A stretch of DNA of 64,000 nt from Xestospongia muta. Taxonomy: Eukaryota; Porifera; Demospongiae; Haplosclerida; Petrosiidae. The stretch covers positions 1,528,932 to 1,592,931 of the forward strand of contig OY848925.1 in the NCBI GenBank assembly GCA_963693285.1, read 5' to 3'. The notes beneath the pieces were generated by a model, which made no database searches, was not told the DNA's origin, and was given only the letters and a program-made list of their open reading frames with translations. The first letter of the stretch is position 1; each line of letters begins with the position of its first letter. The translations under genes were made by a program, and so were the position numbers. Below, piece by piece: positions 38,627 to 50,388 of this stretch.

Positions 38627-39869
38627 TGTAAAAGATTGGATTATTTAACCAATCTATGGTCATTTTCGTTGCATAATTATAATACCTGATGAGATAACTG
38701 AGAAGTTTTAATAAACATGACTCTTTTCTCATTACTAATATACATGAGAAGTTATTTAGTTGATTATCAGAGTTATAAGATTCTGTATAACATCTCGTTA
38801 GACAATAGTCACCTTAATATGTATGGTATATTTCCTTCTTATATGTTTGCACTATAGTAACAAGGAAGGGTAAGGTATATGTTGCTTCTCTTAATAAGGA
38901 GATCTGTTGTTTACTTCTGATTACACCATTACCAATACTAATGTCAGGGCAACTGTAGTATATTATTATTTAAAACAGATTGGTGTTTATTACTTATCAG
39001 TATATCATTATATACTACTTGCAACAAAAACAACAATGGATCAGTTAAATAAACAATCTCTACTAATCTATATGTTATTACAGTGATAAGACAAAGTACA
39101 GGCATTGGAACTGGCAAGTGGCAACTATATAGCTACTCCTAATTTAAATCTGACAGAACCATACAAGCCCTCCTTCCTAAAACAGTGATTACAATTAATC
39201 ATCTTATTTGATAAGGGAGAGTGAATAACACACTATAATATCATATTTATCACCTATTTATAGAGTTTGTATAATGTACATAGGGTGTCTGTGTGATGTA
39301 TACTAACCTAATACAACTCAATAGCTTTTACTATTGCTTACTAAAGTCAATAGTATGTTATTATGTGCTAAGAATAACATTAACTGGCAGGCTCATATAG
39401 TTGGTCAAATTTATAAGCTCTCCAAGCCAATGTTCATGTCTCAATTTCATTGTTGACCATTGGCTCACTCCATTACTTGAATGTGTAATGTATTTTTACA
39501 CATCATATAGTCTTTCCATACCCTAAAGGTTCTCATGAACTCACTAATTTTGGTCTTACCATGATATTCTTCTTTCATTTTATCTACCACTTTATTAAGA
39601 GGTATGTGACTATGCAACACATCTAATACATCAAGAAACTCTTTCTCTCTGTCTTTATCGTCGAAAACGGAGCAAAAGTATGCCTCTATAGCTCTCAATA
39701 GAAAATCAGCATCTTTTGATGGATCAGGACTAACGAGTTTAGCCTTAGTGTTGGTGTCGATAATATTTTTCTCATAGAGTTGATTTGCAACAATCGATGG
39801 ATGTAACATAGTCCGCTGTAGATGAGAATAATACTTCTTGATAAGGACACATTCTCTGAAGGAAGCCAT
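31473..39869 (-). CDS. CARD-like / class-3 lipase / P-loop GTPase multidomain protein
   Basis: Exons, 5' to 3' on the - strand: 39869-39560, 38066-37470, 37422-37342, 37089-36821, 35751-35698, 35644-35408, 34880-34449, 33862-32414, 32369-32185, 31934-31748, 31700-31473. The sum is 4029 nt (1342 residues) with every intron GT-AG and in phase. Residues 1-~103 look like a CARD-type death fold (MASFRECVLIKKYYSHL..). Residues ~270-420 match a class-3 lipase: GDIFYIAFEGE, nucleophile elbow GFSFGG (Ser332), FGVPLTP, then KDDHIPKLL with the likely Asp. I could not place the catalytic His. Residues ~517-1110 are unrecognised and largely helical. The C-terminus is a GTPase: G1 GLVNSGKST (1126-1134), G3 DFPG (1173-1176), G4-like THAD (1233-1236). 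An intracellular immune or death-signalling role is inferred from architecture only. The least certain join is exon 1 to exon 2, across a 1.5-kb intron. Confidence 0.72.
38067..39559 (-). other. Intron 1 of the CARD-lipase-GTPase gene
   Basis: This 1.5-kb intron contains the duplicated block found at 30660-31250 and 47570-50380, including CACATACAAATTCATGCATG, a (TA)n run (38591-38623) and ACAATAGTCACCTTAATATGTATGG, which at 50341 directly precedes an atlastin exon. No atlastin exon is found here. The intron thus contains a stray segmental copy. Confidence 0.55.
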
Positions 39870-40009
39870 AACACACCCTATGAAATCGTCTCAGTGATAT
39901 CATACATACGCCCAACCTAAGGGTGTGGCTAAATATATTCATTTTGCAAATACGGAAAATAACTCTCAATAGAAAAACCAGATAGTGATCGCTAAATTAT
40001 TACTTTGTC
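39870..40009. promoter_or_regulatory. Compact divergent promoter region between the CARD gene and G6
   Basis: Only 140 bp separate the CARD start codon (- strand, 39869) from the dead G6 start (+ strand, 40010). The motif CGCCCAACCTAAGGGTGTGGCTAAA is also found upstream of the broken CARD copies (51366-51390, 51104-51120 in part, and 62214-62232 in part), so it is probably part of the CARD promoter. The shortness reflects loss of the class B block seen before the other family members. Confidence 0.45.
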
Positions 40010-42120
40010 ATAGACCTCTCTTTTAAATTCTGCATTGGCAGGTATATCAGTTGAACTAGCTACATTATTATTATAACCTGCTGTTATCTCTATTAGGAGT
40101 GAACTGTGAAGAAGGTATGAGTGTAATGGAGTCACATATACTGTTTGTGATGTATAATATTTTGTTAATAGATGTGAATGAATGTGAAACTGGAGATCAC
40201 AACTGTGTCTATTATACTACCTGTGTAAACACTGAGGGTAGCTTCATATGTTAATCTCGGGAGGAAGTTATAAAAGATAGATTACGTAGGAGTAAGTGAA
40301 TTTATTTAACCTATTGAAATGTAGCATCTTTAATTAACATGTTTGGTAGCCATATTTAAAAAAAGTTGACAGCTATTGGCTTGTATAACTAAAGATGACT
40401 AACTACACAAATATGCACACTTAAAAGCATTGTTTGTTTTTAATGAGTAACTCTAGTCAACCATAATGCTAAAACTAGTCTTTGTAATTTGTTGCCCACT
40501 AGCTGAAGCCACAAACAAGAAATTGATACTGTTCCAACTGAACATACTAGTAGTCACTCACATAACAAGCTTTAGTACAACATCACAAGGTTGACTGTAC
40601 GTATAAGGTTGATATTCTCTGCAAATGTATACTTATCTTATAAGATCAAATACTTCTGCAAAATTAATATTATTTTTGACAAATACAATCTAAATAATCA
40701 TGCAGCAGATAGAAATAACATATTAATTTTTCAGTGGTTCAAGGAATTGTTCCCTCATTCCATGTATTAGTAACAGACTCATACATTAGTTGTTAGACCA
40801 TAAGGCATTTTTTCTTATTTTCTTGGCTTTATAAAGATTCTGTAGGAGTAGTGACAAGATGTAAGTATTAACTAATGAATGTACAATAAATAGCACAATG
40901 AGTGATTATGTTTATTTTTATAGTTATTATTGGTTGTCCTACTTGTCACTCTTTTGCTACGTGTAATAGTTTCAACGACACATGTATGTGTAATTTAGGA
41001 TTTACTGGAAATGGAACATTTTGTGAAGGTAAGTCAGTTATTGGTCATTATTGGACACAGTTACTAATATTTAACAATATGTTGTCCATCTGTTAATATG
41101 AAATATTATTTTCTAATATAAATGAATGTGACACTGTAACACATGACTGTAATTTAAATACTAGCACATGTATGAACACAGTTGGTAGCAGTAGTTGTCA
41201 ATGTCTGTCAGGATGCTCAGGAAATCCATGTAGTAATTAGTGTCATATATTTAAACAATTATCCACTACTTTTAGATATACTTTTATGTGTGCAGATATA
41301 CTTTAAGCCTACTATTATTCACTATGTCTACTAAAATTTTTCAAAATAATGAGGATAAATTCTGCAATTTTAAGCAAAATGTACATGGTACCTTATTGTG
41401 AATATGTTCTTCTATCTTCTATTAAATATACATGTAGTCCTCTATATTGATAAAAAACTTCAGTATTATACTGCTATACAAAACATCTTATGACATTTTT
41501 TACAATATCTATTTATAGACATCAATGAATGTAACATTGGAAACCATGATTGTCATCAAAATGCTACCTGTATGAACAATGTAGGTAGCTTTATATGTCA
41601 ATGTAATACAGTATTTATAGGAAATGGAGCATCGTGTACTGGTTAGTTATTAAATAGTTATGATCATATATACTAACAAGTTATTTGACATGTAGTGAAC
41701 TATAAAGGAATAATTCTAACTTCAGATACTTTATAACAAAAAATCAACTCTAGAATAACAATAATAGAATTGCACATATCTTGCTATATTCTATAATAAG
41801 GCTAGTTTATAACTTGTGGCTTAATTAAAATAGAATTGTGTCTTGCTATATCCTTTAATAAACTAATAAAATGCAGTCACTGTACAGTAACATAGCATAT
41901 TAACCTAGTTTTATAGCTTGTGCCTTTGTCTTATGTAACTGCATTATGATGTGAGGGTCTGTACATGTGATATTTGTCATATTTATAATACATTATGAGT
42001 CATGGATTGTTCACTTCTGTAGTTGATTGCTATGAGGATTGCAGAAAGAGGTTACTTGCTATAGCCTGTCGTGATATAGAGAAGAGTGGAGAAAGACTTC
42101 CTATGCCATGTAAAACATGA
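40010..42120 (+). pseudogene. G6: EGF-family pseudogene
   Basis: The start codon is ATA (40010-40012), exon 1 lacks the CTCTTACTCTT stretch, and exon 2 is reduced to its last 18 bases. Exon 3 (40172-40291) has an in-frame TAA at 40252-40254. The 3' half remains open: EGF exon 40924-41028, cbEGF 41519-41641 ([18 protein letters not shown]..) and tail exon 42023-42120 (VDCYEDCRKRLLAIACRDIE..PCKT). The 5' lesions show it cannot make the family protein from this promoter. Confidence 0.8.
41117..41240 (+). pseudogene. Decayed cbEGF exon in G6
   Basis: INECDTVTHDC..N.STCMNTVGSSSCQC is readable, but the acceptor AG is lost (TTTCTAATATAAATG) and the exon ends at an in-frame TAG. Confidence 0.65.
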
Positions 42121-42777
42121 AGTATGTCAGAATAACAAGACAGTTTTAAAACAGAACAATATGTTAATGGTTTTTGCTATTGTTATTTTAAAAGTAGATT
42201 TAGAACATAGTAGATAGCTATATTTTTTATTTCTTGATCATATAATTATTATGTTTTCCAGTAGTATGTTTAAACTATTTTTGACTAAAACTAAAACTAC
42301 AACTAAAACATTTATTGAAATGTAAACTAATTTAAAATTAAAACTAAATCATTCTTATCTTGACAACCATTATGTAGCTTACATGAGTGGATTATTATGA
42401 AATCCAAAATTCATGTAAATTAGTTCTTATATAATTATTCCTTTATTGCTTTGTAATAGTACAACATACCAACAAGTTATTCAGTGAGTAATACAAATGA
42501 ATTTTAGATTGTATAATAAGTGATTATTGTAAACTACAAATTTGTTCTTAAAATAACATATTTAAGTCTTATGGTGGTATGTACATTATCTAGATCTAAA
42601 TATCATCAGCTGACTAGTAAAATGTTGATACCATTAGTGGTCCCCTTAGGTCAAGATTGAAAGATTTAAGCGACTCTTTTATGAAATGATAAGCAAAAGA
42701 TCTTTATATTTAACTATTACAAACTATTTTCTAGTAAACTAAAACAAACATATTCATAAATAGCCAACTATTCTTGG
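42121..42777. other. G6 3' flank
   Basis: Duplicated 3' flank parallel to those of G5 and G7; no gene. Unlike those, it is not followed by an atlastin copy. Confidence 0.5.
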
Positions 42778-43851
42778 TCTAATAACTGTGGACTTAGCAT
42801 TAATTCTACCACCCATTTCACATATATGTCTGGAATTCATTATAAAACTTAATTGGTTGAACCAACCAATAAACAATCACTTGAGTTGCATGCTGTGTTC
42901 ACTTGTATTATATGATATATGATAAACGCATTGTCAAGTATTAACAAAATGATAATTACTATGGAATTTATAATTGATGTACTTACTAATGATTTCTAGT
43001 GAAAGCACCTTCTAGGCACATATGTGAGGCACTAATTCTATAGTGACAGACCTACACACAACCATCTTATTTCATGTATGGTTTTTCATACTTCTGACAA
43101 TTAGTTACATGAATTATTAATTCCATAGTACAATGGAATTGATAATTCATGTTGTTATTAATAACTTCCAATGAAAACTCCTAGACACCAATTCCATCAG
43201 TACACAAGCATCATATACATCACTTCAAAAATTGATTGGTTGAACCAACCAATTTATGGTTCCATGATATCTAAGTTAACAGATGTAAAATAGTCAACAT
43301 CATAATGTACCATATAACTAATAATATACTCTGGAATTTATGATTCATGTAGCTAGGTGTCAGAGGTATGAAGATTTTATTAAACAGTAGTAAAGTCAAC
43401 ATGAATGCACTAAGCACTTAAAATGTAGGATGAACATTTCGATGAGGTGTTTTGAGATCCCTGTATCAGACCATTCGATTCAAACTGGCCATATTGTGTA
43501 ACAAATCTATTGCTATTGTCATCAATATTGCTAGATTCTGGATACAGTTTATGATAGACTTACAGATAAACGTTAAGTTTACTTACATTTACATTAATTT
43601 TACTTACAAACTAAATATGATATTCCGTCCAGTGAGCTTTATTACGAGGAACAGTGTAATACAGTTTTCTTCTTCTATTTCATATAATATACAATTGTGT
43701 TAATTACTATTAAACTTCCGTTATATTAACGGAAGTAGTAGCGTCATAGAATAATGTTGATTGTAGCCAGAGGATTATAAATAATAGTATATTATCGTGG
43801 AGTACAAAAGTAAAGTATGAACATAGTTATCGATAAAGGATTATTTTGACA
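42778..43851 (+). promoter_or_regulatory. Class B upstream block of G7
   Basis: The ~1.07-kb block is shared with G8 and G9 and in part with G5, up to the start codon. It contains the inverted sequence TTGATTGGTTGAACCAACCAAT (about 43221-43252) and TATTAACGGAAGTAGTAG about 120 bp before the ATG. A frame at 43452-43703 has no recognisable domain. The promoter role is inferred. Confidence 0.45.
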
Positions 43852-45721
43852 ATGGACCTCTCTTTTAAATTCTGCCTCTTACTCTTTGCATTGGCAGGTA
43901 TGTCAGTTGAACTAGCTATGTTATTATTATAACCTGCTGTTATCTCTATTTAATATAGGTGCTGTCACTAATAATCTATCTTGTGGTCCTAATGAAATCA
44001 TTTATAATGATGAATGCAAAGTAAGTACATGTTTACAAGACAAACCTTGTCAACATGGAGGAATATGTAGTATGGGATCTTCTCCTGATCAATACACCTG
44101 TGATTGTACAGGTACTGGATATCAAGGAGTGAACTGTGAAGAAGGTATAAGTGTAATGGAGTCACATGTACTGTTTGTGATGTATAATATTTTGTTAATA
44201 GATGTGAATGAATGTGAAACTGGAGATCACAACTGTGCCTATTATACTACCTGTGTAAACACTGAGGGTACCTTCATATGTCAATTTCAGGAGAAAGTTA
44301 TAAAAGACAGATATCGTAGGAGTAAGTGAGTTATTCAATCTATTGAATTGTAGCATCTTTAATTGCATGTGTGGTAGTCATACTATTGTACCTCAAGTCA
44401 ACTTAAAAGGTAAACTAGTCTTTGTAGTTTATTGCTTACTAGGTAAAGCCACAAAAAAAAAATTGATACCGTTACAATTGCAACTGAACATACTAGTATG
44501 TAATTACTCACATAACAAGGTCTAGTACAATGTCACAAGGGTGACTATATAAGGTTAATATTATCTGCAAATACATACTCATCTCATAAGATCAAATACT
44601 TCTGCAAAATACAATCTAAAGTGATTCAAGGAATTGTTCCCTCATTCCATGTATTAGTAACAAACTGATACATTAGCTGTTAGACCATAAGGCAGTTCTT
44701 CTTGTTTACATAGTCTTGTCTTTATAAAGATTCTGTAGGAGTAGTGACAAGATGTAAGCATTATCTAATGAATGTACAATAAATAACACAATGAGTGATT
44801 ATGTTTATTTGTATAGTCAATTTTGATTGTTTTGGTGCCTGTCACACTTTTGCTACATGTAATAGTTTCAACAGATGTGTGTGTAATCTGGGATTTACTG
44901 GAAATGGAACATTTTGTGAAGGTAAGTCAGTTATCTGGTCATTATCACACTTGCTAATATTTAACAATATATTGTTAACCTATTAATATGAAATATTATT
45001 TTCTAATAATTTTAAATATCAATGAATGTGAAATTGGGACAAAAAGGCTGTAATTTAAATACTAGCACATATATATGAACACAATTGGTAGCAGTAGTTG
45101 TCAATGTCTGTCATGATGCTCAGGAAATCAATGTAGTGATTAATGTCATATATTTAAACAATTACACATTACCTTTATAGATATGTTCGTGTGTACAGAG
45201 ATATATGCACTTACTTTAAGCCTACTATTCACTATGTCTACTAAATATTTTCGAAATAATGAGGATAAATTATGTAATTTTAGGTAAAATGTACATGATA
45301 CTTAATTGTAACTATCTTCTATTAACTATATATGCAGTCCTCAATATTGACAAAACTCTAGTATTTACTGTTATATAAAACATCTTATGACATTCTTTAC
45401 ATTTTCCTTTTTTTAGACATCAATGAATGTGACACTGGAAGCTACAGTTGTCATCAAAATGCTTTCTGTGTGAACAATGCAGGCAGCTTTATATGTGAAT
45501 GTAATCCAGGATTTATAGGAAATGGAATAACATCATGTGCAGGTTAGAGTCCTCAATATTGACATAAATCTAGTATGTCATGTTCATAATACATTTTAAC
45601 TCATGGATTGTTCACTTTTGTAGTTGATTGCTATGGGAATTGCAAAAGGAGGTTACTTGCTATAGCCTGTCATGATATAGAGAAGAGAGGAGAAACTCTT
45701 CCACTGCCATGTAAAACATGA
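43852..45721 (+). CDS. G7: secreted EGF-cbEGF family member
   Basis: Exons 43852-43897, 43959-44144, 44202-44321, 44817-44921, 45417-45542 and 45624-45721 total 681 nt (226 residues). The signal peptide is [16 protein letters not shown]. It is followed by the EGF, a half-cbEGF ending DRYRR (still R-x-R-R), a short EGF-like exon (CFGACHTFATCNSFNRCVC), a cbEGF one residue longer than usual (NGITSCAG) and the tail ([24 protein letters not shown]). A decayed cbEGF exon at about 45018-45140 is skipped. This is the most compact intact copy. Confidence 0.8.
45018..45140 (+). pseudogene. Decayed cbEGF exon in G7
   Basis: ATATCAATGAATGTGAAATTGGGAC... retains the start of a cbEGF, but frameshifts (AAAAAGGCTG, ACATATATATG) and a TGA (TCATGATGC) break it. 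Confidence 0.65.
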
Positions 45722-47009
45722 AGTCTGTCAGAATAACAAGACAGTTTTAAAACAGAATGTTATGTTAATGATTTTTGCTATTGTTATTTTAAAATTAGAT
45801 TTAGAACATAGTAGCTAGCAATATTGTTTATTTCTTGAATTTATAATTATTGTGTTTTCCTGTAGAATGTTTAAGCTACCTTTGACTAAAACTAAAACTA
45901 CACCTAAAAAATTTTTTGGAAATGTGAACTAATAAAATTAAAACTAAATCATTCTTATTTTAACATCAATTATGTAACTTACATGAGTGGATTATTATAA
46001 AATCCAAAATTCATGCAAATTACTCATTATATAATTATTCCTTTATTGCTTTTAATGGTACAACATACCAACAAATGATTCAGTGAGTAATTATTTTTTA
46101 AATTGCATAATAAACCGTTATTGTAAACTACAAATTTGTTCTTGAAATAACGTATTTAATTGTTATGGTGGCATGTACATTATCTAGTAGATCTAACATT
46201 GTAATATCATCAGTTTACTAGTATGATGTTGATACTATTAATGGTCTATTCAAGATTAAGATTAAAAGGTGCTTTAAATGACTTTTGTATAATTGACAAG
46301 TTATGAAATAATTACCAGAAGATCTTTATTATTTAACTATTACAATTGTTTTCTAATAATCTAAAATATTCATAAAACAGTTGAACTAACTAAAACTAAA
46401 TTAGTTTTAGCAGTACATCACTTAAAATAATATTATTGATATAAAATATAATATGACTTGAATTGTTCTCAATTGCTTATTAGCAGTGAGGATAGACAGT
46501 CCATACATTTCATCTTATTCCTGAGAGTAAAGTCTATGTATGGAGATAATTGAACAAAAGAGTATAGTACTTTCTTTTAAAACCATCTATTATTCCTAAT
46601 CAACTACAACAATTTTAAATGAAAAATCACAACATGTACATGTGATATAATATTAATAATATTAATTATAGACAATGTATTTTTAGTATATATTAGTCTA
46701 TAGCAATGCTATTCTGATTTCCTTTTCTTCCACTAGTGTATGGGACAGAGTTTGTATCAAAATTGGAAGCTTATTGTGATATATTAAATAAGTCATTATT
46801 TATTAAATAAGTCTTGTTTTTTTTCTTATTTATTTAATAAATCATGCTTTATTTAGTAAATCATACATTATTAAATAAATCAAACATTGTTTAGTAAATC
46901 ACAAGTTACTTAACAAATAATGAACATTATAAAAAGTAAATCATAACTTGTTAACTGAACCATTTAATACATTCAATTTTGATACCACCCCATAGGCATC
47001 CGATATGAA
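45722..47009. other. G7 3' flank
   Basis: Duplicated flank like that of G5, extending to the atlastin copy. It includes a run of TTTATTTAATAAATCAT-type AT-rich repeats near 46790-46900. No gene. Confidence 0.5.
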
Positions 47010-47484
47010 TTTACTAAATCCTTGATTTCATTGCATTCAATGTTCTTGAAAGATTTATCAATCATCATTTTAAGTCTTTCATGTATTCAGCACTAAATAT
47101 GTCCCCGCCCATTTTTGGGATGTTAAAAACCTGCTCCAAACATGCCATTCTAATTGCTTCATGTTCCTCTTGGAGTTTCTCAGGAGCTAAGTAGGGTTTG
47201 TCAGCTCCACATAACTAAAGAAGCAAGCAAAAAATCATTACATGTGTACATTAGAGTATAATCACAATATTTATTACTATACAATTAAAAGTGTTACTGT
47301 ACCATACTGCACAAATATGATAACACTTAAGATATTTATTATTTGCCACACCCACTTCTTCCATTTCTCTATTGTAACGATCATAAGCAGACTCTCAAGC
47401 TGCAAGGTTATTAGCTTCAGCTGTTGCTTGCAACATTGATTTGGGTTCAGGTACTTTATCACTCTTAAAGGTCTTGATATAAGC
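47010..47484 (-). pseudogene. Atlastin copy B (C-terminal part)
   Basis: The exon starting at 47484 reads [16 protein letters not shown] and [10 protein letters not shown], then the same in-frame TGA (47395-47397) as copy A. The second exon starts at 47214 with LCGADKPYLAPEKLQ.EHEAIRMA; small indels near 47115-47130 disturb its frame. It is probably the 3' part of the same copy as the GTPase exon at 50389-50493, separated by the Kolobok-like insertion. Confidence 0.75.
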
Positions 47485-48043
47485 CTAAAGTAACGACAAT
47501 ACTGTGACAAGACTAGTGATACTTATTATAATAAAATATGAAGTCTTACTTTTAACCTAATTGTCAACTCAATTTCAAAAATATTTTAATATGTTTTAAA
47601 TCATTCCGTTTTTATGGTTTGTAATAAAATTACTTCAAAGTCAAAAATAGAGGACTGCTTTAGTACTAAGCATCCAGTAACTTTAAAACCACACCTTCAA
47701 CATAAGGTTTCAAAGACATGTATTATTAAAGACATGAAAAGAGATCTTGTATCTCAAATTATCAAGGATAAAGTCCTTCTAAAATGGTGTTTCATAATAT
47801 TAGCTTGTGAGGCAGCAAAAGTTTGCAAAGTCACAACACTTGTTAAAGATCCTGCAACATATATATAAGGTTATCATTACAAAATCATCAGAAGATTATT
47901 TATTACATTCGAGCTGTAACAAGAATATTTACTAAAGCTGAAGAGTATTGAGTGCATTTAGAATATATGCTAGAAGCTGTAGTGGTCACATACAAATTCA
48001 TGCATGGGAATATGTGTGAGTATGAGCAATTGAAGTCACAGGC
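47485..48043. other. Atlastin-intron-like duplicated block, left side
   Basis: Parallels 30545-31090. A frame at 47614-47868 is shared in part with 30700-30900 but shows no known domain. The block is interrupted by the Kolobok-like element and resumes at 50012. Confidence 0.5.
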
Positions 48044-48308
48044 TTAAAGGGTAACTGAAATGCGTATTTTGAAATTTTTGAAACTTGGTTATTCGCTAAA
48101 TAATAATATGATAATATGTAAACCTTACTCGTTTTCTTGAAATGGAACTTTCTTTTGAAACAAAACAAACTCAAACCTTGCTCGATCACAAGTCAGCCAT
48201 CTTCTTCCTGTTTAAGCAGCAAAATCGGCAAAACGCAATATGACATCACAAGATGAACGATGAAGTTGAACTCCATTCAACACCTGGTAGGAAGTGTGAA
48301 CTACTGGA

Positions 48309-48690
48309 AATGCCCTAAGAGATGCGTTGTTTTTGGTTGTGGTATTACTAACAAGGATGGAGTGAGTTATTTTCATTCTCTAAAGATCCAGTACTCGATA
48401 AAAAATGGACTTAGCAAGTAAAGAGAAGCAAGGACAAGTGGTTAGGACCAACCAAGTACTACTCATTTTTGAGTAGTTGCCACTTTCCTGAAGACTATTT
48501 CCAGCCTGATATAGTTGTCGCTGCTAGTCTAGGGTTATCTAAAAAAAAAGAAACTAAAATTTGATGCTATCCCAACAGTCTTCAAGGGACCAGTTAATGA
48601 AGATCAAACTAAGGAGGCATCACATTTAAAGAAGTCTAAATCAACAAATAGACATGAAGATTACAAAAGAAGAGAGAATTTGAAGGTATA
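48309..48690 (+). pseudogene. THAP-domain gene remnant in the transposon
   Basis: Reads MPKRCVVFGCGITNKDGVSY, then after a frameshift KDPVLDKKW, an in-frame TAG, KRSKDKWLGPTKYYSFLSSC followed by HFPEDYF, and after another frameshift DAIPTVFKG. The Cys..Cys, Trp, Cys-x-x-x-His-like spacing and terminal AIPTVF match the THAP zinc-binding DNA-recognition domain. At least two frameshifts and one stop make it non-functional. Confidence 0.7.
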
Positions 48691-49289
48691 TATATAAGAG
48701 CTATCACTACTGGATTATAACTGTTTGAATTGATTTAGGTTGTGAAAATGCTAGTAGATGCACAAGATGAAGAGTCCAATTAGGCTAATAATGAGAGTGA
48801 GTCCAGTATGGATACAGATGAAGAATAGCTCAGCTAAGAGTGGGACATTCGAATTTACCTGAAGAACCTGGATATGAATCATGTTGTTTTAAAGTGTATA
48901 CTTCTACAGATTTTGTTCATATTGTACTTCCATTGCAATAGTACTATCAAGCAGTAAGAAAAAGCAAAAAATGAAATTGAAAGGTATGTAATTTCAGTTG
49001 TGTTAAAGCTGTCATGACATGTTAATGTTAGGCTGTCAGACAACTAATGTCAATCTACTGAAACATAAACAATGTCTATGTACTGTCATATATCTGTACA
49101 ATGTAACCTTTTAATTGATGATAAGAAAAGTACTGAATCAGAATCACTCAATACACTTATAAATTCAAAATCAGATGAATCATTATATCATTTATCAATT
49201 GAAGAGTAAGTATAATATAAATGCTTGTATGTAAAGTGTCCAGTATAATGGCATGATCTTTGTAGACAAATAACACTCACTCATTAATA

Positions 49290-49760
49290 GCTAATGGTAA
49301 AGTTGCAGACCCATATTCTTGTCGGTATCGGTAATATGCAGTTTGTAATGTCAACACATTCAAGCAAACAGCATTGCAATCCTGGATGGCCAATAATACA
49401 TAGGAGTTCAGGTGTCTCAGCTTCTTCCATTTTCTCATTCATTTTCATAATTTCCTACAGCAAATGCACTCCTTTGAAATACTCATGATTACACAGTGGC
49501 TACATGCACACCTATAATCAACATATATATATATATTACAAACGTTATTCCTTATCTATTTTCATACCAATTAAAGATTAAAAGTCTTTCTGAGGACAGT
49601 TCCGAGTCTCTTCACTACTACTACTATTACTGGATGCTTGGCTATCACTTGGTTCATATAAATAACGTAAAACAATACCAGCAAAAGTATCTTCATCTTG
49701 AATATTGTTCAGATCCACTAGTTTCTCTATTAGCAAGCTGATCCATCTCTATAACAGGTG
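49290..49760 (-). pseudogene. P2X7-C-terminus-like zinc domain remnant in the transposon
   Basis: Read on the - strand: NNIQDEDTFAGIVLRYLYEP and a Ser/Glu-rich linker, then MEEAETPELLCIIGHPG, then in a shifted frame NAVCLNVLTLQTAYYRYRQE and YGS. The last two blocks resemble the cysteine-rich intracellular domain shared by P2X7 receptors and many invertebrate proteins (pattern HPGF..VCL..WVLQTAY..YR..YG). It is broken by a frameshift. The assignment is by memory of the motif. Confidence 0.5.
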
Positions 49761-50011
49761 TGAAAGTATCGATTTGCATATGTTCAACTGTTCATCGTTC
49801 ATCTTGTGATGTCATATTGCGTTTTGCCGATTTTGCTGCTTAAACAGGAAGAAGATGGCTGACTTGTGATCGAGCAAGGTTTGAGTTTGTTTTGTTTCAA
49901 AAGAAAGTTCCATTTCAAGAAAACGAGTAAGGTTTACATATTATCATATTATTATTTAGCGAATAACCAAGTTTCAAAAATTTCAAAATACGCATTTCAG
50001 TTACCCTTTAA

Positions 50012-50388
50012 TATTTTGTCTACCACTTTCTAGAATTAAGAATGATGCATAATATTGAATTGAGATTCAGAGTACCTCTGAGTCTCAATTCAATATTATG
50101 CATCATCTATCAAATTTAGGACTGCTTTTATATATATATATATGTGTATATATATACATCACTGTAAAAATAAATTGGTTGATTTAACTAATTTATGCTC
50201 ATTTTCATTGTATAATTATAATACATGATGAGATAACTGAGAAGTTTTATAAACATCACTCTGTTCTCATTACTAATGTACTAATGACAAGTTATTTAGT
50301 TGATTGTCAGAGTTATAAGATTCTATATAACATCTCATTAGACAATAGTCACCTTAATATGTATGGTATATTTATATAGAGATCTTAC
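50012..50388. other. Atlastin-intron-like duplicated block, right side
   Basis: Continuation of the block interrupted by the transposon; parallels 38520-38850. It has an imperfect TA/TG repeat near 50131-50154 and a local palindrome at about 50060-50104 (CTGAGTCTCAATTCAATATT and its complement). Confidence 0.5.

Larger units (their letters stand above)
48044..50011. mobile_element. Kolobok-like DNA transposon with 217-bp terminal inverted repeats
   Basis: Element body 48048-50007 is flanked by TTAA at 48044-48047 and 50008-50011. Left arm 48048-48264 and right arm 49791-50007 are, as far as I can read, perfect inverted repeats starting AGGGTAACTGAAATGCG. TTAA duplications together with a THAP domain are known features of the Kolobok superfamily. 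The unfilled counterpart of the site is visible in the duplicated block at about 31080-31110. Identical arms suggest a recent insertion, although the internal genes are broken. Confidence 0.8.

Noticed and set aside
38532..38732. Reading frame with an Ile-Tyr repeat
   Set aside because: The repeat is translation of a (TA)n microsatellite.
47614..47868. 84-codon + strand reading frame as a gene
   Set aside because: It lies in a duplicated block whose other copy (30700-30900) has stops, and no domain is recognisable.
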